64,000 nt of DNA from CAYRUZ01 sp964427895 (GTDB taxonomy: Bacteria; Patescibacteriota; Gracilibacteria; Peribacterales; Peribacteraceae). Both the position numbers and the translations under genes were made by a program. Positions 32,754 through 41,204 of this stretch are shown here, in pieces (within the stretch, counting starts at the first letter, position 1; the number at the start of each line of letters is the position of its first letter). Below the pieces are notes generated by a model that saw nothing but the letters and a program-made list of their open reading frames with translations, ran no database searches and was not told the DNA's origin. The DNA is taken from positions 1 to 64,000 of the forward strand of contig CAYRUZ010000001.1 in NCBI GenBank assembly GCA_964427895.1. Direction: 5' to 3'.

Positions 32754-33773
32754 ATGCTATCGCCCGATCAGATTTTCGCGCAAGCGGCCCAACTGGGTGC
32801 GTCCGACGTGCATATCGTCGTGGGATCGCCCCCCGTCGCGCGCGTTGACGGCGTGCTGCAGGCCATGGATGGCGACGAGCTGACGGCCGCGGATGCTGCG
32901 TCGTTCGTCAAAGCCGTGCTCGGGCCCGTCATCTGGAAGACCTTTGAGGAAACGAAAGAAGCAGATTCGTCCTTCGAGACGAAGGACGGCAAGCGCATCC
33001 GTATCAACTGCCACGTCACGCGCGGAGCCCCCAGCCTTGTCGCACGCATCATTCCGACCGCGATTCCCAGCATGGACGAGTTGGGCTTCCCGCCCGTGGC
33101 AAAGGAACTGGCATCGCTGCGCGACGGCTTGCTGCTCTTCACGGGACCGACGGGCGCCGGAAAATCCACGTCGATGGCCTCCATCATCCGCTACATCGCG
33201 GATGCGCGTCCGGCCAACATCATCACGCTCGAAGACCCGATCGAATATCTCTTTGAATCCGACAAGGGCATCATCCGCCAGCGCCAGTACGGCGAGGATT
33301 TCCTCTCGTTCCCCGAAGCCCTCAAGCACGTCCTGCGCCAGGACCCCGACGTGGTGATGGTGGGTGAGATGCGCGACCCGGAGACCATCGCCGCAGCCCT
33401 GACGCTTGCGGAAACCGGCCATCTCATTCTCGCCACGCTGCACACGCCCAACGCCGTGCAGACGGTGGACCGTATCGTCGACGTCTTCCCTCCGCATCAG
33501 CAGAACCAAGTGCGCATGCAGCTGTCGCTCTCATTGCGCGCCGTATTCGCGCAGCGCTTGCTGCCCAAGGTCGGCGGGGGACGCGTGGCGCAGCGCGAGA
33601 TTTTGCTCAACACGCCGGCAGTGGCGAATGTCATTCGCGAGAACCGCATGGCCGAAATGAAGAGCGTGATGCAGACGGCGGCCGAAGAAGGCATGCAGAC
33701 GTTCGAGAAAGACGCCAAGCGCTTGCTCAAAGCGGGTCTGATCGATGAGGAGACGATGAAGGCAGTGAGCTGA
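32754..33773 (+). CDS. pilT: type IV pilus retraction ATPase PilT
   Basis: 339-residue secretion ATPase. N-terminal PAS-like domain with GASDVHIVVGSPPVARVDG, then Walker A GPTGAGKST, Asp box TLEDPIEYL, Walker B VVMVGEMRDPET and His box TGHLILATLHT; VIRENRMAEM corresponds to the AIRNLIRE retraction motif. It powers pilus retraction for twitching or DNA uptake. No other pilus gene is in the window, so its pilus must be encoded elsewhere. Confidence 0.95.
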   Translation: MLSPDQIFAQAAQLGASDVHIVVGSPPVARVDGVLQAMDGDELTAADAASFVKAVLGPVIWKTFEETKEADSSFETKDGKRIRINCHVTRGAPSLVARIIPTAIPSMDELGFPPVAKELASLRDGLLLFTGPTGAGKSTSMASIIRYIADARPANIITLEDPIEYLFESDKGIIRQRQYGEDFLSFPEALKHVLRQDPDVVMVGEMRDPETIAAALTLAETGHLILATLHTPNAVQTVDRIVDVFPPHQQNQVRMQLSLSLRAVFAQRLLPKVGGGRVAQREILLNTPAVANVIRENRMAEMKSVMQTAAEEGMQTFEKDAKRLLKAGLIDEETMKAVS

Positions 33774-33880
33774 TGTTCTGCTAGGCGAAAGAACGTATCT
33801 TTTGTTTATTTAGAGCCAAAATTTGATATGTATATTTTGCTTTTCTCTTCCAGTTGAGTCAAGTAAACTAGTCTATTGTC

Positions 33881-35431
33881 ATGAACGCGCTCCCTTCCAG
33901 CATTGAGTCAGCCCTTTCTGAGGCAGGCTTTTCGATGACCGAAATCCTCGTTGTCCAGCGGCTCGTGCAAGAGCCGGCGATTACGATACGGCAACTAGCA
34001 GCGAAGACGGGGAAAAGTACCGGCGTCCTGGATCAGGCGATGAAGAAACTTTTGCGGAAGAGAATTGTAAATCGCGAAATCATTAACGATTCCCCGAAAT
34101 ATACACTCAATTCTTTGGCGTCGGTTTCCCAATGGATTTTGCAGGATGTGCAGAGCAAGAGAGACGCGCTGCTACGGCGATATCAAAATTTCGAGTCTTT
34201 CATGGCAACGCTCGAAATGGATAAAGCACGTCCAGAGATGAAGTATTTTGAGGGCGATGAAGGAATGCAGCAGGCATATATGAAACTTTTGGAATCCGGA
34301 GAGGAAATGAAGGAATATTTCCCCATTGTTCAAAAAGAAGAAGAGGACCGCTTCCGCGAGTTTCGTGTGAAGTACTTCCGAGCCCGCCAGGGGAGAAAAA
34401 TATTTACACGGGTCATCACACATGACACGCCTTTAGGAAGGAGGTACCAGAGCAAAGATGCATTTGAATATCGACAGACCGTTTTGATCCCTTCGGAATC
34501 TTTCCCCATCGGTTTCGAAAAAATCATCGTGGGTGACACTGTTGCGTGTTTCAATCACGCCGAAAAGAAAGTGTGTTTCATTAAGTATGAGGAGTTCGCA
34601 AAAGCCGAAAGTGAATTATTCGAAACGCTGTGGAAAGCGAATGTTGGACGGGTGTTGCCTACTGCAAGGCCCCTGCAGTCTGTCTCACTTAAGACAAAGC
34701 TATTTTCACAGCTTAGAGAAGCTTTTTTAAGCCCCAAGTCTTTGGCTATTTTAGCGTTTTGTTGTGTTATATCTGGATTTTTGACCTATGGTCTGTATAG
34801 ATACACTTTACGCATAATCATAAACGGAGAAGGCGAGAAAATGATTGAGAGTGCAATTAATAGCGCAGCGAAAATCTCCGACATCGATTTGTCGCGTATA
34901 AGAAAAGCAAACGATATGAAGTCTGAGGAATATCAAAAAGTTTTTGCGATTCTTAATGATATTCGTCATCTGAATAAAAGCATCAAATATGCTTATGTAT
35001 TAAGACCGACTGATCAGTTTAATATTTGGGAATTCGTCGCAGACGCAGATTCCAATTACGATCTGCCATCAGAAATAGATATGGATAATAATCAAAAAAT
35101 TACATCTGATGAAGAAAATGTAGCCCCCGGAGTTGCTTATGACATTAAGCAGAGCCCCGAAACAACAATAGACGGTCCTTACATAGAAAATAATTTTTCA
35201 ACTGATCAGTGGGGCACTTTTTTAACGGCTGGTGCGCCAATTCTTAATAAGCAAGGCCAGGCGGTCGCTGTCATTGCTTTAGATCAAGATGTGACAGATA
35301 TCTATGCTCGGGTTAAGAAAATATTTATACCCTGGTTCGTATTTGGGATTATTTTCCTCGGTACAATCATTTTCCGAATCATTCAAATTTCACATTCACT
35401 ATTTCAATCGTTTACCAAAAAAGCTGCTTAA
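33881..35431 (+). CDS. membrane-tethered TrmB-type regulator with outer EF-loop sensor domain
   Basis: 516 residues. Residues ~18-80: winged HTH of TrmB type (TIRQLAAKTGKSTGVLDQAMKKL read as a helix-turn-helix). 90-280: cytoplasmic TrmB-like C-domain (KYFEGDEGMQQAYMKLLES, FPIVQKEEEDRFREF). TM helix 288-308. 310-480: outer domain with WEFVADAD, an EF-hand-like loop D400-E411 (DMDNNQKITSDE) and STDQWGTFL. TM helix 482-501. The outer domain is clearly homologous to that of the kinase at 36,034. DNA is AT-rich from about 34,700 on (residue ~273), the point where the cytoplasmic part ends. Likely a one-component transmembrane transcription regulator; signal perhaps Ca2+ or a ligand stabilised by it. 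Confidence 0.8.
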   Translation: MNALPSSIESALSEAGFSMTEILVVQRLVQEPAITIRQLAAKTGKSTGVLDQAMKKLLRKRIVNREIINDSPKYTLNSLASVSQWILQDVQSKRDALLRRYQNFESFMATLEMDKARPEMKYFEGDEGMQQAYMKLLESGEEMKEYFPIVQKEEEDRFREFRVKYFRARQGRKIFTRVITHDTPLGRRYQSKDAFEYRQTVLIPSESFPIGFEKIIVGDTVACFNHAEKKVCFIKYEEFAKAESELFETLWKANVGRVLPTARPLQSVSLKTKLFSQLREAFLSPKSLAILAFCCVISGFLTYGLYRYTLRIIINGEGEKMIESAINSAAKISDIDLSRIRKANDMKSEEYQKVFAILNDIRHLNKSIKYAYVLRPTDQFNIWEFVADADSNYDLPSEIDMDNNQKITSDEENVAPGVAYDIKQSPETTIDGPYIENNFSTDQWGTFLTAGAPILNKQGQAVAVIALDQDVTDIYARVKKIFIPWFVFGIIFLGTIIFRIIQISHSLFQSFTKKAA

Positions 35432-35504
35432 TTGCCAGATTCGGAATAAAAAGCTTTTACCAGAGAATCTTGCTAAGTGTCTTATGGAGGGTACGATACC
35501 TAGC

Positions 35505-35993
35505 ATGCTTGGAGTTTTGCCGCAGTTCTATAAATTTACTGTCCAAACCGAACATAAGTTCGGAAGAGCGTTGATTGCAAATCTGCCTATTATCGAAACA
35601 GAGATAATTTGTAAGATGGCTGGCCCGCTTATCACTCTTAAGGAGTTTTTTGATAAGTATGAATGGAATTATTGTAATCCTCTACAGGTAGGTGCAGATC
35701 TGTATATTGATTTAATCGAGCCGTATGTGCTGATTAATCATTCTTGTGATCCGAATACGGGGGTAAGAAATAATGGCATTTTGTTTGCATTAAGAGATAT
35801 TCCAGCAGGAGAAGAGCTTACTTTTGATTACTCTACTTCTGTAGATGATGTGACGTGGACCATGGAATGTCAGTGCCAAAGCCCCAAATGTCGCAAGATT
35901 ATTGGTGATTTTCAGTCTATCCCGCACGCTCAAAAAGAGTTTTATTTCAACAAAAATGCTCTTACTGCCTATATTAAGTCTTTGTACTACTGA
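35505..35993 (+). CDS. SET-domain protein (putative protein lysine methyltransferase)
   Basis: 162 residues from ATG 35,505, selected because TACGAT (35,492-35,497) ends 7 nt before it; ATG 35,484 and longer versions overlapping the previous gene are possible. SET marks: FGRALIAN, LINHSCDPNTGV (NHSC), DIPAGEELTFDYST, and the post-SET Cys cluster ECQCQSPKCRKIIGDF. These bind S-adenosylmethionine and the target Lys. Single-domain SET proteins occur sporadically in bacteria; the substrate is unknown. AT-rich, lying between two genes whose sensor domains are paralogous. Confidence 0.85.
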   Translation: MLGVLPQFYKFTVQTEHKFGRALIANLPIIETEIICKMAGPLITLKEFFDKYEWNYCNPLQVGADLYIDLIEPYVLINHSCDPNTGVRNNGILFALRDIPAGEELTFDYSTSVDDVTWTMECQCQSPKCRKIIGDFQSIPHAQKEFYFNKNALTAYIKSLYY

Positions 35994-36014
35994 TTTCCTT
36001 AAAATCGCCAAAAG

Positions 36015-36023
36015 TGCTATAAT
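36015..36023 (+). promoter_or_regulatory. extended -10 promoter of the histidine kinase
   Basis: TGC-TATAAT (-10 at 36,018-36,023) ends 10 nt before ATG 36,034, giving a leader of only a few nucleotides. No good -35. Confidence 0.55.
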
Positions 36024-36033
36024 AACTGGGTAA

Positions 36034-37497
36034 ATGCCCGAAACAAACAAAAATGAGTTTAGGCCGTGGAAAAGCTATTTGCTGTTATTGGTGAGTGCCA
36101 CTGTTACTATTTTTGTTACTTTTGTTATTTATAAAAATAATCAGCAAATTTCTATTTGGGCACTACAGCAGAAAGTAGTTGCAATTGCTGCAACAGCAGC
36201 TGCTAACTTTGATCCAAAAAAGTTGGACCAAATTAAGGGGCAAAAAAGTATCAATACGCAGGCTTATAAAGATACTGTTTTAAAGTTACAACTGATTAGA
36301 TCACAAAATATTAATCTCAAGTTTGCTTATATCTTAAGAGGAACAAAGGACAAAAATATTTTCGAGTTTGTAGCTGACGCAGATTCACTACACCCCAATA
36401 ATCCTATTGATTTGAATTATGATGGGAAAATTGATGACGAAGATGCTCTGACAAAACCTGGGGAAAACTACGATCAGTCCGAGTATCCTGAATTTGTAGA
36501 AAAAGCTTTTAAGGCATTCTATGTTGATGAAGAGCTTTCGACAGATCAGTGGGGTACACACCTTTCGGCAACTGCGCCAATTTCAGGCATATACGGTCAA
36601 ACAAACTATGTAATTGGCGTAGATGTAGATGTAACTGACTTTGTACGGCTTACAAATTTGGCTCTCATACCATTTGTGCTCTTTGCTGTTTTCCTTTTGC
36701 TAATTTTAACTGCATTGACAGTGAGTCTTGTTAAAATGTGGGGCCAGCGTGTTGATGCCCTGCGCGAATTGGATAAGCAAAAAGACGAACTCTTGAGCAT
36801 CGTCAGCCACCAGTTGGCCGCTCCGGTGACATCCATCAAGTGGTATCTGGAACTCTTGCTCGACGGAGACACGGGCAAGCTGACGGATGACCAGACCACT
36901 ACGCTCAAGAGCATGCAGACCATCTCTGTCGATTTGGCCGACTTGGTGAGCATGATTCTCGATGTATCGCGCATCCAGTTGGGACGCATGCGTATCGATG
37001 CACAGCCGCTCGACCTCAAGGCGTTCTTCGCGGAAATCCTCGATGTCATCGAGCCCAAAGCGAAGGAGAAGCCGGTGAACTTCAAGGTCGAAGTGCCCGA
37101 TGTTCTCCCGACTGTGCTGCTCGATAAACGCCTCACGCGCATGACGGTGGAAAACCTTCTGACGAACGCAGTGAAGTACACGCCGAAGGACGGCAACGTT
37201 ACGTTCAAGGTGCAGCTGCGTCCGGACAATACGATGTACGTCGAGGTGCGCGACACGGGCTGCGGAATCCCCAAAAAGGACCAGGACAAAATCTTCGGCA
37301 AGCAGTTCCGCGCCAGCAACGTCCGCAATACCATCGACGGCAACGGATTCGGCTTGTATGTCGCCAAGGGCGCCATCGAGAGCCAGGACGGCAAGATTTG
37401 GTTCGAGAGCGAAGAAGGCCAGGGCACCGCGTTCTTCATCACCCTGCCGTTGAAAGCACCGGAAGTGAAAGAGAAAGAAGCGCCGAAAGCACAGTAA
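36034..37497 (+). CDS. sensor histidine kinase with outer EF-loop sensor domain (orphan)
   Basis: 487 residues. TM helix ~14-33; outer domain ~35-205 with FEFVADAD, an EF-hand-like loop D126-D137 (DLNYDGKIDDED) and STDQWGTHL; TM helix ~209-232; HisKA with His259 (SIVSHQLAAPVTSIKWYLE); HATPase_c with NLLTNAVKYTP, RDTGCGIPKKD and GNGFGLYVAK. All kinase boxes look active. No response regulator is in the window. DNA up to about 36,740 is AT-rich and the kinase part is GC-rich, with the change close to the TM2/HisKA junction, so the gene looks chimeric. Confidence 0.9.
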   Translation: MPETNKNEFRPWKSYLLLLVSATVTIFVTFVIYKNNQQISIWALQQKVVAIAATAAANFDPKKLDQIKGQKSINTQAYKDTVLKLQLIRSQNINLKFAYILRGTKDKNIFEFVADADSLHPNNPIDLNYDGKIDDEDALTKPGENYDQSEYPEFVEKAFKAFYVDEELSTDQWGTHLSATAPISGIYGQTNYVIGVDVDVTDFVRLTNLALIPFVLFAVFLLLILTALTVSLVKMWGQRVDALRELDKQKDELLSIVSHQLAAPVTSIKWYLELLLDGDTGKLTDDQTTTLKSMQTISVDLADLVSMILDVSRIQLGRMRIDAQPLDLKAFFAEILDVIEPKAKEKPVNFKVEVPDVLPTVLLDKRLTRMTVENLLTNAVKYTPKDGNVTFKVQLRPDNTMYVEVRDTGCGIPKKDQDKIFGKQFRASNVRNTIDGNGFGLYVAKGAIESQDGKIWFESEEGQGTAFFITLPLKAPEVKEKEAPKAQ

Positions 37498-37500
37498 AAT

Positions 37501-37527
37501 CCCACCGAAGCGTCCGGCTTCGGTGGG
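37501..37527. terminator. perfect hairpin between convergent genes
   Basis: CCCACCGAAGC (37,501-37,511) / GCTTCGGTGGG (37,517-37,527), 11-bp perfect stem, 5-nt loop. On the minus strand it is followed by ATTTTA, so it probably ends the EamA transcript and may also serve the kinase gene. Confidence 0.65.
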
Positions 37528-37555
37528 GACCAAGGAGGCAAGTGGGCGACCGGCA

Positions 37556-37984
37556 TCACTTGTTTCCTCCGGATGTCACGCAGTAGAGGGCGGCGACACC
37601 GAGGACCCATCCGAGTATGGTGCGCCATTCCGGCAGTTCTTGCTTCACCGCGACGTCGATGAGCGTCGCCACGACGGGCAGCAGGCAGTAGTACATGGTC
37701 AGTGTCACTGCCCCGGCATCTTTGTGCAGCGCTTGGAAGTGTGCATGCGCTGCGATCACCGATGCGCCCACCATCAAGACGACGAACGTCCATTGCTTCG
37801 CGGTAGGCATCTGCACTTCCGGGCGGCTCTGGATGAGCCAGATGAGCGTGAGGACAAACACGCCGCCCGAGTACAGAAGTGTGAGGAAGCGGGGATGGAT
37901 GCCCTTCAGCTGGTGGTCCGTCACGCTGATTTCCGCAGCGTAGAAGAACATCGCGATGACGCAGAGAACGTGTGAGTTCTGCAC
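37556..37984 (-). CDS. half-size EamA/DMT transporter, copy A
   Basis: 142 residues from GTG, with AAGGAG (37,992-37,997) 7 nt upstream. Five hydrophobic segments, equal to one EamA repeat; normal EamA proteins have two (10 TM). The end reads LGWVLGVAALYCVTSG, the usual last-helix pattern. It is divergent from a second half-size EamA gene at 38,135. A paired transporter is plausible (see findings). Substrate unknown. Confidence 0.82.
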   Translation of the reverse strand: MQNSHVLCVIAMFFYAAEISVTDHQLKGIHPRFLTLLYSGGVFVLTLIWLIQSRPEVQMPTAKQWTFVVLMVGASVIAAHAHFQALHKDAGAVTLTMYYCLLPVVATLIDVAVKQELPEWRTILGWVLGVAALYCVTSGGNK

Positions 37985-38134
37985 GGTTGTACTCCTTCTC
38001 TAAGGGTGAAAGGTCGGGTGTTCCGGCGGTTGCCAGAACTCCTCCGATTATACGCTCAAATTGTATAATATAAAATATTTTTGATATTTGGCCAGAAAGC
38101 CGATTGTACGTTGTTTACGCTGCGTAGACGGCGC

Positions 38135-38581
38135 ATGATTGGGCCAATGTGGATCGTATTATCCGTAATGGCTTCTCTTCTCTGGGGACTGGTCTATGTC
38201 CTGTGCGAGCGTCTGTATGCCCATGTGCATGTCACGACGGTCTTGGCGGCGATCTCTTTTGTTGCGTTCATTGGAATGAGTCTTTTCGGATTGGCACGGG
38301 GCACCCTTGGAAGCGACTTGCAGATCATCGCTTCGTCGAAGAGCATTTTGCTTCTGACAATCGCAGTCACGTTGGTATTCATGATGGCAGAACTCTGCAT
38401 TGGATTTTCCATCAGCGGACGCAATGCGACCCTCGCTGCACTCATCGAAATCTCTTATCCGTTTTTCACAGCGCTTTTTGCGGCTGTGCTCTTCCGCGAG
38501 AATTACCTCTCCGTCAGCGTGCTCGTCGGAGGACTGTTCATCATGTTCGGCGTGATGATCATTTCCATCTTCAACTACTGA
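38135..38581 (+). CDS. half-size EamA/DMT transporter, copy B
   Basis: 148 residues from ATG 38,135 (MIGPMWIVL); ATG 38,147 also possible. Four to five hydrophobic segments: WIVLSVMASLLWGLVYVLCE, TTVLAAISFVAFIGMSLFGLA and the typical closing RENYLSVSVLVGGLFIMFGVMII (given in parts). The motif LIEISYPFFTALFAAVLFRE is the classic EamA end-of-repeat signature (P..t.l.a.l.l.E). Divergent from copy A; 150 bp lie between. Confidence 0.82.
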   Translation: MIGPMWIVLSVMASLLWGLVYVLCERLYAHVHVTTVLAAISFVAFIGMSLFGLARGTLGSDLQIIASSKSILLLTIAVTLVFMMAELCIGFSISGRNATLAALIEISYPFFTALFAAVLFRENYLSVSVLVGGLFIMFGVMIISIFNY

Positions 38582-38600
38582 CACGCGTATACTGCTGTGC

Positions 38601-40346
38601 ATGACGAATGCGCAGATCGCGGCAACGTTCGAGACCATCGCCAAGATCCTCGAGTACGAGAGCGAGAATCCGTTTCGTATTCGCGCCTATCAACGCGCCG
38701 CCCAGACGATCGCCAACCTCAGCAAGAGCCTGGAAGACATCTACGGCGAGGAGGGGCTTAAAGGCCTGCGCGCTATCGACGGCATCGGTGAAGATTTGGC
38801 GCTGAAGATCGAAGAACTAACGAAAACGGGCAAATTGGAGTATTTGGCCAAGCTCCAGGCGAAGGTGCCCGAAGGTATTCTCGCGATGATGGAAGTCGAG
38901 GGAGTGGGCCCAAAGAAAGCGAAACAGGTGGCTACCGAATTGAAGGTGAAGACCATCGCCGATCTCGAGAAGGTGGCCAAGGCCGGCACGCTCGCGCAAC
39001 TGAAGGGGTGGGGCGAAACTTCTGCATCAAACGTATTGCGCGCCATCGCGCAGAAACGCACGGTCTCGGCGCGCGTGCCGATCTTCGTCGCGCTCCCCGT
39101 CGCGCAGGGCATCGTCGATCTGCTTAAAGATTCCGGACTCTGCAAGAAGGTGGAGATCGCAGGCAGTCTTCGCCGGCGGCGCGAGAGCATCGGCGACATC
39201 GACATCCTCGTAACAAGCACCAAGCCCGAGAAAGTGCTCGATCTTTTTGCCGAGATGGCGAACGTATTGCGCGTGCTCGCACGCGGTCCCACCAAATGTT
39301 CCGTGCTTCTCGCGACAGGCATCCAGTGCGATCTGCGCGTCGTCGAACCCGAGCTCTTCGGTGCCGCCCTGCATTACTTCACGGGCAGCAAAGATCACAA
39401 CGTCACGCTGCGCACGATTGCTATCAAGAAAGGCATCACGATGTCCGAATACGGTGTGTTCAAGGGAACCGCGGAGAAGAAAGGAAAACTCCTCGCCTCG
39501 GCGACGGAAGAGGATGTCTTCGGCGCCTTGGGGCTGCCCTATATTCCCCCGGAGATTCGGGAGAACCGCGGCGAAATCGATGCTGCGAAGAATGGGAACT
39601 TGCCGCGCCTCATCGAAGTGGAAGACATCCGCGGTGATCTGCACTGCCATTCGGATTTCTCCGATGGTGCGCTCAGCATGGAGGAGATGGCTGCTGCGGC
39701 GCGCAACGCAGGACTCGAGTACATCGTGTTTGCCGATCATGCGTCACCCATGGGCATGGTGGCGGGCATAAAAGAGAAGAATGCCGCGCAGTATTTCCGC
39801 AAGATCGAAGCGGCCCGCAAGAAGGTGAAGGGGATTGAGATCCTCTCGGGTACAGAGGTGGACATCCTCGCGGATGGTTCGCTGTATCTGCCGGACGATC
39901 TGCTGTCGAAGTTCGATTGTGTGGTCGCATCTATTCACGGGGTGTTCAAACAGCCGCGCGAAGAGATGACGGCCCGTCTCATCAAGGCGATTCACAATCC
40001 TCACGTGGATATCATCGGGCACCCTACCACGCGTCTGCTTGGCAAAAGAAACGGCGTAGAGATGGATTTCGAAAGAGTCCTGCAGGAAGCCAAAAAATAC
40101 GATACAGTGCTTGAGTTGAATGCGTCGCCCGAACGGTTGGATCTCGACGACATTCATTGCAAGCGTTGCACGGAAGTCGGAGTGAAATTGAGTATCGATA
40201 CCGATGCGCACGCGGGCACCGGCTTTGATTACACCTATGGCATCAGTCAGGCGAAGCGCGGATGGGTGACGCCGAGCGACGTCATCAACACCCTCCCGCT
40301 TGTGAAGCTGCGTGCGTTCCTCATGCAGCACAAAGCGGGGAAGTAG
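38601..40346 (+). CDS. polX: DNA polymerase X family protein with PHP domain
   Basis: 581 residues. N-terminal HhH regions (IDGIGEDLALKIEEL, VEGVGPKKAKQVA), nucleotidyltransferase palm with AGSLRRRRESIGDIDILV and a third Asp in CDLRVV, then a C-terminal PHP phosphoesterase domain with LHCHSDFSDG, ADHAS, EVDIL, IHGV, GHPTTRLL and DTDAHAG, all metal-ligand motifs intact. Such PolX enzymes combine gap filling with 3'-5' exonuclease/AP-endonuclease activity in base excision repair. TATACT (38,588-38,593) ends 7 nt before the ATG (leaderless). Confidence 0.95.
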   Translation: MTNAQIAATFETIAKILEYESENPFRIRAYQRAAQTIANLSKSLEDIYGEEGLKGLRAIDGIGEDLALKIEELTKTGKLEYLAKLQAKVPEGILAMMEVEGVGPKKAKQVATELKVKTIADLEKVAKAGTLAQLKGWGETSASNVLRAIAQKRTVSARVPIFVALPVAQGIVDLLKDSGLCKKVEIAGSLRRRRESIGDIDILVTSTKPEKVLDLFAEMANVLRVLARGPTKCSVLLATGIQCDLRVVEPELFGAALHYFTGSKDHNVTLRTIAIKKGITMSEYGVFKGTAEKKGKLLASATEEDVFGALGLPYIPPEIRENRGEIDAAKNGNLPRLIEVEDIRGDLHCHSDFSDGALSMEEMAAAARNAGLEYIVFADHASPMGMVAGIKEKNAAQYFRKIEAARKKVKGIEILSGTEVDILADGSLYLPDDLLSKFDCVVASIHGVFKQPREEMTARLIKAIHNPHVDIIGHPTTRLLGKRNGVEMDFERVLQEAKKYDTVLELNASPERLDLDDIHCKRCTEVGVKLSIDTDAHAGTGFDYTYGISQAKRGWVTPSDVINTLPLVKLRAFLMQHKAGK

Positions 40347-40448
40347 ATGGTTCTTGCGCGAAGGGGAGACAGGATGATCTGCTGAAGCACTCCAAGAAGG
40401 CGTGTTCCACAAGACCTGCACAATGCACCGCGTGCTACGATGTCCTCC

Positions 40449-41204
40449 ATGCGGTTCTCGCGTGTCGCTCTATGCGTCGTTTCTGCTCTGCTCTGCGTCT
40501 CGTGCACGAAAGAGCGGCCAGCCGGCACCCCGCCCGAGGCATTGTTGCGAGAAAAAGGCCAAGCACTGTTCGGCGGCAAAATTTTTACGTGGGCGCGGAC
40601 GAATAAGGCGGGCATCGATACCTTGGCAGTGCGTATTCCGGAGGTGACGCTCAACAACGCGCAAGACGCGGGGTCCGTGACGATTGATGTTCCGACGCTT
40701 GTGCGCGAGACCACGGTGGTGCGCGACGTGTACGTCGGGTACGACGAGAATGGATCGTCGCCGCACCCGCACGCGCCTCCCTACCTCGTGGTGCGGCTCT
40801 TCACGCTCGAGCCGCAGGATCGCACAGGTATCCTCTGCGGCAATCCGCCGCATGTGGATCAGCACCAACTGCCGTCGAACGTACACGTTTGGGGCGCCCG
40901 GCCGTACTGCCAAGCGGGGATCGGGTCCATGGCATGGCCGGAAGGGGGAAGCAACGTCGTCCTGCTCGGAACCACGACGAAGGCGAATGGGGCGGAATTC
41001 TCGTACGACGCCGGGTCCATTGTCTCGCTGGGCCTGTTCATCAACATTGATGTTTTGCAAAAGAAGCAGCGCGTCATCATCGATATCCCCGAACCGCATG
41101 AGTCGTGGTCGCTCCGCTATCCCACCCGTGCAACGATCACCTTCAATGACGAAGATAACGGATACGATGTCGCTTTCACCGACTGGGTCTCTCCTGGCAA
41201 ATGA
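40449..41204 (+). CDS. lipoprotein of unknown function
   Basis: 251 residues from ATG 40,449, fixed by TACGAT (40,436-40,441) ending 7 nt upstream; ATG 40,440 would lie inside the hexamer. Signal MRFSRVALCVVSALLCVSC with lipobox LCVSC. The mature part looks beta-rich with two Cys (GILCGNPPH, ARPYCQAG) and no known motif. Its stop overlaps the zinc-ribbon microprotein gene (ATGA). Confidence 0.75.
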   Translation: MRFSRVALCVVSALLCVSCTKERPAGTPPEALLREKGQALFGGKIFTWARTNKAGIDTLAVRIPEVTLNNAQDAGSVTIDVPTLVRETTVVRDVYVGYDENGSSPHPHAPPYLVVRLFTLEPQDRTGILCGNPPHVDQHQLPSNVHVWGARPYCQAGIGSMAWPEGGSNVVLLGTTTKANGAEFSYDAGSIVSLGLFINIDVLQKKQRVIIDIPEPHESWSLRYPTRATITFNDEDNGYDVAFTDWVSPGK

